NCBI GenBank assembly: GCA_949132985.1
Contig: CASCGD010000011.1
Coordinates: forward strand, 1-49,643
Direction of reading: 5' to 3'
Length of the DNA stretch: 49,643 nucleotides
Source of the DNA: an uncultured Lachnospiraceae bacterium
GTDB lineage: Bacteria > Bacillota > Clostridia > Lachnospirales > Lachnospiraceae
Each line of letters starts with the position of its first letter. The first letter of the stretch is position 1. This document shows, piece by piece, positions 10,501 to 17,926 of the stretch. The notes beneath the pieces were generated by a model. It had not been told where the DNA came from and ran no database searches. It was given only the letters and a program-made list of their open reading frames with translations. The position numbers and the translations under genes were made by a program.

Positions 10501-12823
10501 TGACTCTGAGATGAGCCAGGATCGGCAGGATTTAAAACAGGAGATAGACTATACGATTCAGTATAATGCGGAGAGTGCGGAACTGGAGAAGGAGGACGGA
10601 AAGCCGGAGTGCAGTTATGGAGGAAAAGTTGTAGTTGAGATCACTGGAATCGGCAATTATACCGGCACCCAGAAATTTGTATACTACATCGGCGAAAATA
10701 TCGGCGATGCTTATGTACAGGTCAATGGTTCTAATCGGGTATCAACGACCTACAACGGACTCAAGCAGCTTTTCCCGCAATCTTCGATTCAGGTAAAAAC
10801 GAACTCGAATGATATACCCTTAGAGCTTCCGGATGGTACGAAGCGCTACGGCTATGCTTATTACAAGGGCGATCTGGAGACGATGGTTCAGGAGAAGGAT
10901 ATTGTGGGTGCCGGAACTTATTACATTGCAGTAACCGGCAATCCGAGACTTGGAACCTATGCGAAGTCGACGGTCAGCAATAGCTGTGTATATACAATCG
11001 AACCCCGCAGTATCGCCCAGTCCTACATCTTAGTCTCCGGCTATGATGCAAGCTACTACTACACGGGCAAAGAGATCCGGCCGGCCGGAATCGTGGTCGA
11101 GGACACCCAGCTTCCGGCAAATCCGGATAACCCGAACGGTTCGCAGTATCGCTCCGTAAAACTGGTAAACGGCGTGGACTACGACATTTCCTACAGCAAT
11201 AACACGTATGCCGGAAAGGCGTCGATTGTGGTAACAGGAAAAGGCAATTACAGCGGAACAAGAGATGCGTACTTCACGATCATAAGTTCCGATACTACCG
11301 GAAACAATACGGGAGACTCCACGAGTGAGGGAAGCGGAAGCCTCTCCAACGGCACGACGACCATATATGCAAAGGATATTGTGCTTGGATTTAGCAACAG
11401 CCAGTACAACTGCATGCTGTATAACGGATCTCCGCAGACGCCGATTGTCAGCATCAACGGGTTAAATAACAATGACTTTATGGTCACGGCAAGAAATAAT
11501 ATTGCGCCGGGTGTGGCGACGCTGGAGATTACCGGAATTGGCACGAATTATACCGGAACGATCTACAAGAATTATTTGATCAAAGCGGATCTGAGCCAGT
11601 ATGGCACGATCTTGGGCATTCCGGATCAGGTGTACACCGGTTATCAGATCACACCGACAGTCACGCTGACCTGTGGCGGAAACCTGTTAAACCAGGGCAG
11701 CGACTTCACGGTGACCTATGCGAACAATACAAACGTGGGCCGTGCAACCGTGATGGCTCATGCGACAGGCAATTCCTATTATATAGGAACTGCGACAGGC
11801 GGTTTTAACATCAGCAACGCGGCAAGCGGCATGCAGGTGACAGGTTATGCGTCGGCTTACACCTACACCGGATATGCGATCACGCCGGATGTGGTTGTTA
11901 CGATGAATGGCCGGGTATTGAACCGCGGCACGGATTACACCGTAAGCTACGCAAACAATATCAATGTCGGCACGGCCAGCATGACTGTGACCGGGCTTGG
12001 AAGCTATTCCGGCAGCCGCACGATTAACTTTACAATCGAGGCGAAGAACATTGAAAACTGCCTGACGACAGAGGTGAAGGATTACCAGTACAACGGCAGC
12101 ACATATACACCGGTTATTACGGTTACAGATTCTTCCACCGGAAAGACCCTGATTGCAGGTACCGATTATACGATTACCTACAGCAACAATACGAATCCCG
12201 GTACTGCACAGATCACGGTGACTGCGCTCAGCAAAAACTACACCGGAACGAAAGTGATTCCGTTCCAGATTACCTCTGCGGCAGTGAGCGGACTGCGCAC
12301 GAGCACAATCAAGAACAACAGTATCAAGCTGGCATGGAGTAAGCAGGAATATGCGGACGGATACCAGATTTGCAATTCCAACAATCGGGTCGTTGCAACT
12401 ACGAGGAAAAATAGTTATACTGTAAAGGGATTAACCTCATGCACCACATATAAGTTTAAGGTACGTTCCTATGTAGAGAACGCGGATGGCACGACCTCCT
12501 ACGGTAATTTCTCTACGGCAGTATCGGCGAAGACGTTGTTGAACACGCCGAAGCTTTCGGCAAAGGCTTCCGGCAGCGGCAAAATTACGCTGACCTGGAC
12601 GAAGGTGGCCAAGGCAACCGGATACGAGATTTACTACAGTACAAAGAAGAACGGCAAATATACAAGACTTAAGACAGTTTCCAAGTCTTCAAAACGCAAA
12701 TATGTGGATAAGGGTCTGGCGAAGGGTGAGAAGTATTACTATACGATCCGCGCTTACCGTACCGCGAATGGGGTAAAGACCTACAGTAACTTTAACACCA
12801 TCAAATCAGTGAAGGTGAAATAA
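4574..12823 (+). CDS. Giant secreted repeat protein with C-terminal FN3 domains, 2749 aa
   Basis: A signal peptide is clear: KKK then a hydrophobic run (LLAVALSICMVICIVEI) and a likely cleavage after RVQA (about residue 31). The mature protein is almost entirely degenerate beta-type repeats of 80-100 residues with the pattern YxG...TP...LxxGxDYxVxYxNNxxxGTAxVxVxGxGNYxGT...FxI, an Ig-like module common in clostridial surface proteins; I estimate about two dozen. The most regular copies are near the C-terminus (nt 11,380-12,270). Two fibronectin type III-like domains end the protein (about 2566-2655 and 2656-2749). There is no LPXTG-type signal, S-layer homology domain or choline-binding repeat, so attachment is unexplained. 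Start choice is uncertain: in-frame ATGs exist at 4409, 4526 and 4562 and none has a strong ribosome site; 4574 gives the most normal signal peptide. It is probably an adhesin or matrix component. Confidence 0.85.
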   Translation: MYKDVKKKLLAVALSICMVICIVEIAPRVQAAAGATVLTVEATYGGQGDVETFTVELDATSFTYNGNPQSPKITRITGNTEGTQDVTLFSLGVPDSVEQGTYTATLQPSDSGWEFKQGSTITTEYEIKAAPISYIEARTTETPVVDYTGSVAVPDKSSVIVVINGNTTLNADQFEIVGAQSTVGTATAKVNVTDKNYEQGAVVSNDISYIIAYNLGNTNANRGPVGRLDNANLNYTPGTPIADPVATFAQGGNAPVLTVSRTNNPGNMFSIQYNRLTLDASGNVTNRTPVNGALANAGEYEMVVAPVSPITLVGSSYFTGTFAARFSVQRIGVGSLIVSANDAFNISHDLNGANAFRLKLPYSNRDSEGKVHPTNIVVRTGQAAGSPILPQSDYTITYLNDDQPGVATMIITPNADTDYTGSITISYDITSSLYMEKTVIIGENGGTIVAENREEPKIVYDGQCHTVDTINSEVYADGRNKKLNYGEKRDYTLAVEYWDGQNYQPITDSNREKLAEVGRKRIVITGHNTYEGQTGYQLFYIEPVDLSIPENRAKCKLEMDPSTYYYNGSEITPNFSFYYNNVLVGTKDDPQGNFTVSVENATNAGKDAKLSLNMTGTNFTGTYETTFEILPLPINSLAIDGTYTYNGREQTPVYKIKLAANDVDYTLVEGRDYRVVGYRAGNTGSFEEAKPVEAGTYGSRIEITTNNISSGSGYMDTRNFTIRKCNIADLPIAIDPAELTDSGQAGGNNEVAWNGGETRPGIIGVPSYMQTSDYEVTYENNSTVSATTGSALIHVKASAGSVNFTGQKDIRFTIVSRDLNEGEVQFEVTKTGTGTRPPYTLRLNVIDTGRTGSQVLSMGTDYDINEILYYDDVAGQWEKLQPSTDYTETIATNSVSSLMRAGKYQVTIEGKNDYRGTKIAADVTCGTDISAYVARITSRMSSGSQFSTPYDGTNQYPTDFELRTEDGNQQVPGITYSSDPANTDFTIAYFRNDTFWDMNKDAGTIYVIAVGEPTKGYFGRTTYYNRDGSYYVITPVKWDSTNFRITVRDENNIIYLPGGDTPKPELVLEFKTGAVSGGAAVWEVLEENRDYTTVYNSREPDSTLGNDLTSAGPKRVTITGTRNFEGNETFQNYRVQQRKISDPEIRVSTDNVNYGNLTSVQFEIDHLGTLLVEDVDYTKQQERDSVNGLNPIPNDTSAGERPGFHVFYTIKGKGNYMGERRERVDVDIVDLSVGRAVFADSAESAKPGQYYVIWNQDELLIENPMIPVTQRDPIKPENFTIMYKISETRAVSLPKASSGPHAPANPAYEIVVNGYGTNKAPGNNGDNFVTILGLEAGGYSGERQLQFTLYTNIEGATTTDTSLIKDGGVIAKPNWMETFEKAGEKGLLSLNQVSVDEGGTINPNEYTLDWDATFDPANPGIGSWTVRVIGSQAGAHCYYGTITIRFRVVNGIQDAVISVGGSNAIPYKGPDNPVTVTASGVNFRVTDSDGKELSPGRDYEILGYTGNDRIGEATVTIQGIGNYSGTVDHKFRVTYPINSLVVFMQEPDGGYVNRKNQNVTYSYTGSPIEPGIMLYCPLDFPANATDEDYLKGVPLGSELYALEYQNNIHSGTGTVVIKDCPYFTDASANAQRGVTFSIKEGSIEPPPEGTVSYTSTKYPNVEHIVAPYTGEHYTAADLGIELTDKGEKLQENVDYYIYYDGDMQNVSDPTNKPKITFSGVGNYEGSRHEIEFEIAAKSLKDTEITVDPVTMSYTDQASEQTIIRLMNVQLRTPTGSIRKLSLGTDFEIVNYFSDPQCNRPVTAANGIPGENGNYYIPTAQGTYYARINGIGNFTNTREITIEITKKDLSNDIKINFISSADSDCNIDNSGEPDCTYNGRAHEPSVNVTYGKNNTPLREGNDYTVSYVDNVNAGTAKVIVLMAASGNYEGEFSRTFTIKPKNIQQIEGGTVHYSALEESYRFDPDHIISIKPDITVTDSEMSQDRQDLKQEIDYTIQYNAESAELEKEDGKPECSYGGKVVVEITGIGNYTGTQKFVYYIGENIGDAYVQVNGSNRVSTTYNGLKQLFPQSSIQVKTNSNDIPLELPDGTKRYGYAYYKGDLETMVQEKDIVGAGTYYIAVTGNPRLGTYAKSTVSNSCVYTIEPRSIAQSYILVSGYDASYYYTGKEIRPAGIVVEDTQLPANPDNPNGSQYRSVKLVNGVDYDISYSNNTYAGKASIVVTGKGNYSGTRDAYFTIISSDTTGNNTGDSTSEGSGSLSNGTTTIYAKDIVLGFSNSQYNCMLYNGSPQTPIVSINGLNNNDFMVTARNNIAPGVATLEITGIGTNYTGTIYKNYLIKADLSQYGTILGIPDQVYTGYQITPTVTLTCGGNLLNQGSDFTVTYANNTNVGRATVMAHATGNSYYIGTATGGFNISNAASGMQVTGYASAYTYTGYAITPDVVVTMNGRVLNRGTDYTVSYANNINVGTASMTVTGLGSYSGSRTINFTIEAKNIENCLTTEVKDYQYNGSTYTPVITVTDSSTGKTLIAGTDYTITYSNNTNPGTAQITVTALSKNYTGTKVIPFQITSAAVSGLRTSTIKNNSIKLAWSKQEYADGYQICNSNNRVVATTRKNSYTVKGLTSCTTYKFKVRSYVENADGTTSYGNFSTAVSAKTLLNTPKLSAKASGSGKITLTWTKVAKATGYEIYYSTKKNGKYTRLKTVSKSSKRKYVDKGLAKGEKYYYTIRAYRTANGVKTYSNFNTIKSVKVK

Positions 12824-12852
12824 GAAAGCCCCGTTTTTGGTGATTTGGAATT

Positions 12853-13980
12853 ATGGAAAAAAAGAAATTCAGACTCGGCGATTACGAATTTGATGATTAC
12901 AGGGAATATATAGAGGCGGAGGAAGATCTGAAAAAGATAGATCTGATTATGCAGGAGGTTGATGTCAATGATGTTGATGTCGCCGCCCGTCTCTATACCC
13001 GTATTCGAAACAATGAGATTGTGTTTCACAGCAAGGTTGGCATCAACTTCTTTATGTATCTGTCGGATATCGTGGCAAACCATTCCATGGTTATGATGGA
13101 GGAAAAGAAAGCTGAGGAGGATCTGAAAAAGAAAAACAGCAAACGTGCCAGAGGATACCGGATCGCCGGCATCCTCTGCGTATTGGCGGCGATTGTATGT
13201 CTGGCATATTTTTTATATGCGGATTATCTGGAGGAGCAGTCCGCGGCGGAGATGAAGCGGCTGCAGGATATGCAAAATATGACGGGACATTATATTGAGG
13301 AGGAGGCTTTTTCGGAGGAGCCTGTGGATGCGCCGCAGATGACTCCTGCGGACGATGAACCGGAGGAAAAGAAGCCGGCAAAAACTCCCGATTTGCTTCC
13401 AGAGTACAAAAAGATTTATGCGGAGAACAAGGATTTGGTGGGCTGGCTTGAAATCGAGGGCACGAATATCAACTATCCGGTGCTGCAGTCCGATACGGAG
13501 GAGGAGAGTCAGTTTTACCTTACACACAGCTTCGCAAGGAAGAAAGACAAAAACGGTTCGCTTTTTATGGATTACCGCAATGACTTTCTGGACCGTGATA
13601 CGAATATTATTATATACGGTCACAACATGAAGAGCGGCGCGATGTTTGGCTCCTTAAAGCAATATCTGGATAAGAGCTATCTGGAGAAGCACAAAAAGGT
13701 ACAGTTCGACACGATTTACGAGCATGGTACTTACGAGGTGATTGGAGCCTTTTTGTCGGAGGTGAGCTATCAGGATGAGTACACCTTCCGCTACTACAAT
13801 TTTCTGAACGCGAAGGATGAATCGGAGTTTGAGGCGTTCCGGGTGAACGTGATGCAGCTGGATGCGTTAAAAACAGGTGCCTTAGATGCAAAATATGGCG
13901 ATCAGCTGTTGACTTTATCCACATGCAGTAGTTATACTGATGAGGGAAGAATGTTTATTTTAGCAAAGAAAATTAAGTAA
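12853..13980 (+). CDS. Class B-like sortase with N-terminal cytoplasmic extension, 375 aa
   Basis: Sortases are membrane transpeptidases that attach proteins to the peptidoglycan. The C-terminal 190 residues match class B: VGWLEIEGTNINYPVLQS, YGHNM with His257, TLSTCSS with Cys358 and DEGRMFI with Arg366, so the catalytic triad is intact. The membrane helix is at about 104-123 instead of the extreme N-terminus: it is preceded by ~100 charged residues predicted cytoplasmic, then an acidic, proline-containing linker (150-180). The gene begins 29 bp after the giant surface protein and is followed, 60 bp downstream, by an LRR protein with a TPKTG tail, a likely substrate; clostridial class B sortases such as C. 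difficile SrtB accept (S/P)PXTG-type signals. The ribosome site is weak. Confidence 0.92.
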   Translation: MEKKKFRLGDYEFDDYREYIEAEEDLKKIDLIMQEVDVNDVDVAARLYTRIRNNEIVFHSKVGINFFMYLSDIVANHSMVMMEEKKAEEDLKKKNSKRARGYRIAGILCVLAAIVCLAYFLYADYLEEQSAAEMKRLQDMQNMTGHYIEEEAFSEEPVDAPQMTPADDEPEEKKPAKTPDLLPEYKKIYAENKDLVGWLEIEGTNINYPVLQSDTEEESQFYLTHSFARKKDKNGSLFMDYRNDFLDRDTNIIIYGHNMKSGAMFGSLKQYLDKSYLEKHKKVQFDTIYEHGTYEVIGAFLSEVSYQDEYTFRYYNFLNAKDESEFEAFRVNVMQLDALKTGALDAKYGDQLLTLSTCSSYTDEGRMFILAKKIK

Positions 13981-14040
13981 CCAATTAACAGCTAATGAAT
14001 AATAAAGCGATGGATGGCGAAGATGGGAGAGATGAGGACC

Positions 14041-15444
14041 ATGAAAAAATTATTCAAAGGGGTATGCCGGAGTGTCTTAGCGGCAGCATTGTTATGCATG
14101 CTGGTTCTGCCGCGGAATGTTGTGCTGGCATCCCAAGCAAACACGAGTACGGCGGGCTTCCAGATGAACGGTACGACGGTGACCGGTTATAATGGCAGCG
14201 GTGGCAGTATTTCGATTCCCGATAATGCGACGGCGATTGCGTCAGGTGCATTTTCCGGAAAGTCGAATATTTCTGCGGTTACGATTCCTTCCTCTGTGAC
14301 GAGCATCGGGGACAGCGCATTTGCAAATTGCAGCGGACTTACGAGCGTTACGATTCCGGGAAGTGTTTCGAGCCTTGGAACCGGTGTGTTTTCCGGTTGC
14401 AGCAGACTTTCGTCCGTCACGATGCAGGCAGCGGTAAGCTCGATCCCGAGCAATACCTTCAGCGGCTGCTCCGCATTGACGAGCGTTGCGATTTCTTCTT
14501 CGATCAACAGTATCGGGAGCAGTGCCTTTGCGAATTGTAAAAGCCTTTCGTCCATGTCGGTTCCGAATGGGGTAACGACCATCGGCGGCGGTGCGTTCAG
14601 CGGATGCAGCGGACTTTCCGGCATTTCCATTCCCTCGAGCACCAGCAGTATCTCAACCGATGCGTTTTCCGGGTGCTCTGCGCTCTCGACAATCAACGTG
14701 GCGGGCGGTAACGGTACCTATGCTTCGGATGGCGGCTGCCTGTATAATGCTTCTTACACAAAACTCTTGATCTGCCCGCAGGCAAAGAGCTCGATTGCTT
14801 TGAATTCGGCGATCCGAATTATTGGAGGCGGTGCTTTCAATGGATGCAGCAGAGTCACGTCGCTGACGGTCCCGAACGGTGCGACGACGATTGAAAGCGG
14901 AGCGTTTTCAAACAGCGGCATCAAGACGGTTACGATTCCTTCCTCTGTGACGAGCATTGGAAGCCAGTCCTGGTCACCGGATGTGATTTACGGCTACAGC
15001 AATTCTGAGGCGGAGAGTTACGCGGAATCAAACGGTTATGTCTTTTACAGCCTTGACGGAAACGGCGATGGTGATCCGGGTGATGAGTCGCAGGAGGTTC
15101 AGACCGGAAATGCGAACTATGAGGATTTAGAGGGCGATGAGGACGGCGATGATGAAAACCAGAATATTGTCGTCGACGATGACGACAGCGGATCGGGCGG
15201 TTCTTCCTCTTCCGGCGGTTCGAGCAGCGGCGGAAGCAGCAGTAACAATAACAGCAGCGTCAGCGGAAGCAAAAAGTCTTCTTCCGGCAGCTCAGGTGCC
15301 TATGCGACAAAGACCTCAAATGTGCATCAGGCAGATACGACGCCGAAGACCGGAGACGGCTTCGACCCGAAGCTTTTGGTGTGTGTGGCACTGATTCTGG
15401 TAGGCTGTGCGTTTTTCTTCCTGGGAAAACGCAAATCTGCATAA
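14041..15444 (+). CDS. BspA-like leucine-rich-repeat surface protein with TPKTG sorting signal, 467 aa
   Basis: The sequence shows a signal peptide (MKKLFKGVCRSVLAAALLCMLVLP...LAS), then about ten LRR_5/TpLRR units with the pattern IPSSVTSIGxxAFxxCSxLTSVxI (residues ~45-320), an acidic stretch (EDLEGDEDGDDENQ), a long Ser/Gly linker, and a C-terminal sorting signal: TPKTG at about 434-438, a hydrophobic helix (LLVCVALILVGCAFFFLG) and the tail KRKSA. That arrangement marks it as a wall-anchored protein. It lies immediately downstream of the sortase, which probably anchors it. Start chosen at 14041, where GGGAGAG precedes at good spacing; earlier in-frame ATGs would extend the n-region. TpLRR proteins often mediate adhesion, but the ligand is unknown. 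Confidence 0.92.
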   Translation: MKKLFKGVCRSVLAAALLCMLVLPRNVVLASQANTSTAGFQMNGTTVTGYNGSGGSISIPDNATAIASGAFSGKSNISAVTIPSSVTSIGDSAFANCSGLTSVTIPGSVSSLGTGVFSGCSRLSSVTMQAAVSSIPSNTFSGCSALTSVAISSSINSIGSSAFANCKSLSSMSVPNGVTTIGGGAFSGCSGLSGISIPSSTSSISTDAFSGCSALSTINVAGGNGTYASDGGCLYNASYTKLLICPQAKSSIALNSAIRIIGGGAFNGCSRVTSLTVPNGATTIESGAFSNSGIKTVTIPSSVTSIGSQSWSPDVIYGYSNSEAESYAESNGYVFYSLDGNGDGDPGDESQEVQTGNANYEDLEGDEDGDDENQNIVVDDDDSGSGGSSSSGGSSSGGSSSNNNSSVSGSKKSSSGSSGAYATKTSNVHQADTTPKTGDGFDPKLLVCVALILVGCAFFFLGKRKSA

Positions 15445-15554
15445 AACGTTTTACAAATAAGGCGGCTATTTTATGCCGCAATGCGGATAAACAAAGACAT
15501 ATGTAAATTTTCGAAGTGATTTCGGAAAATGAATTTTCAAATATTGTAACTTGC

Positions 15555-15608
15555 AAAGGCGTGCTTTCGAGAGAAGCTTTATTCTCGGAAACACGCCTTA
15601 TTTTATTA
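15555..15608 (+). terminator. Strong intrinsic terminator of the surface-protein locus
   Basis: AAGGCGTG pairs with CACGCCTT, with a second inner stem (TTCGAGA/TCTCGGAA), followed by ATTTTATT. The gap 15445-15554 before it holds only a small GCGGC/GCCGC hairpin. Confidence 0.85.
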
Positions 15609-15636
15609 AGTTTTCCTTATTAAATGAAGAATTATA

Positions 15637-15665
15637 TTGCCAAAACCTTCATTTTATACTATGAT
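15637..15665 (+). promoter_or_regulatory. Sigma-A promoter of gdhA
   Basis: TTGCCA at 15637-15642, a 17-bp spacer and TATGAT at 15660-15665. This places the start of transcription about 70 bp before the gdhA ATG. Confidence 0.75.
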
Positions 15666-15687
15666 GTAGTACAGAAAAATTTGTAAG

Positions 15688-15710
15688 GGTTCAGAGTTTG
15701 GCTCTGAACC
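15688..15710 (+). promoter_or_regulatory. Perfect 9-bp hairpin in the gdhA leader
   Basis: GGTTCAGAG pairs with CTCTGAACC around TTTGG. It is followed by an A-rich tract rather than T residues, so it is not a terminator of the plus strand. It may stabilise the mRNA or bind a regulator. Confidence 0.55.
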
Positions 15711-15738
15711 GCTGCAAAAAAATAAAAAAGGAGATTAG

Positions 15739-17079
<1,341 letters not shown>

Positions 17080-17133
17080 CAGAAATATCCCTCAGGCATA
17101 TACTATATAGAAAATATTTTTCGGAGCTACTTG

Positions 17134-17799
17134 ATGGATTATAAAGACTATATGGATTATAACCAGAGGGATTATTTTTTCCAGATGCAGCAAATGCGGC
17201 AGATGCCCTTTTCGCCCATGCATCCCTATCCGGATTTATATATGAATGAGATAGAGACCGAACGGGACTTGCAGTATTTACAGCAAATGTATCCGACGGA
17301 TGCAAAACGGATGCAGAGGAAGGTGGAGGAGGAATGCGATAAGCTGGAATATGAGGGCAGTATGATGTATGACGAATACCCGGATCGGGTAACGATGCTG
17401 CTCATGTGCGATCGCATTGCTGATGCGCTGGCCAGGGAGGACGCTGAAAAGCAGGCGGCAGAGGAAGCCGTGCAGGCAGATGAGAGGATAAATACAGGGA
17501 TGGAAACGGGAGCGGATGCAGACAAAAATGCAGGCGGAAGCGATGAGATGAACGCAATGCAGATGCGCCGCGCGGATTACGGCCCCGGACCGGAACTGCC
17601 CTTCGTCCCTGACCGCAGACCGGGGTATCCGCCCTTTGAGCCTGACCGCAGGCCGGAAAGGCCGCCGCATCACGGTCCAAAGCCCGGTCCCGGCAGACCT
17701 CCGATGGATTCCGGCAGACGCAATCTCCTGGAGGTGCTTCTGTATAACGAAATGTATAAGCGGAGATGCAAACGTCGCCGTACGAGAAGATTTTGGTAA
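17134..17799 (+). CDS. Hypothetical protein with proline-rich linker, 221 aa
   Basis: No function is recognised. The N-terminus is rich in Tyr, Asp, Met and Gln (MDYKDYMDYNQRDYFFQMQQ). Residues ~38-105 form an apparently conserved helical module (ERDLQYLQQMYPTDAKRMQ...VEEECDKLEYEGSMMYDEYPDRV) that I have seen in other Lachnospiraceae hypothetical proteins. A linker follows with imperfect PDRRPxxPPF repeats, then a very basic tail (YKRRCKRRRTRRFW). There is no signal peptide or membrane helix. The ATG at 17134 has CGGAGC at good spacing; a TTG lies directly before it. The DEYPDRV module followed by a basic tail suggests binding to an acidic partner or nucleic acid, but this is a guess. Confidence 0.75.
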   Translation: MDYKDYMDYNQRDYFFQMQQMRQMPFSPMHPYPDLYMNEIETERDLQYLQQMYPTDAKRMQRKVEEECDKLEYEGSMMYDEYPDRVTMLLMCDRIADALAREDAEKQAAEEAVQADERINTGMETGADADKNAGGSDEMNAMQMRRADYGPGPELPFVPDRRPGYPPFEPDRRPERPPHHGPKPGPGRPPMDSGRRNLLEVLLYNEMYKRRCKRRRTRRFW

Positions 17800-17837
17800 A
17801 CAAATAGTTGTGATTTTGTAAAAAACGCATTACAATA

Positions 17838-17875
17838 GGGAGTGTCCAAATAATTTTGGAGGACTCCCTTTTTTG
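17838..17875 (+). terminator. Intrinsic terminator
   Basis: GGGAGTGTCC pairs with GGAGGACTCCC (one bulge) around AAATAATTTT, followed by TTTTTT. It ends the gdhA/hypothetical transcript. Confidence 0.85.
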
Positions 17876-17926
17876 CGCAGGGCAAAGCATCCCTGCTCGA
17901 CTTATATAGAAAACGAGGAACGATCT

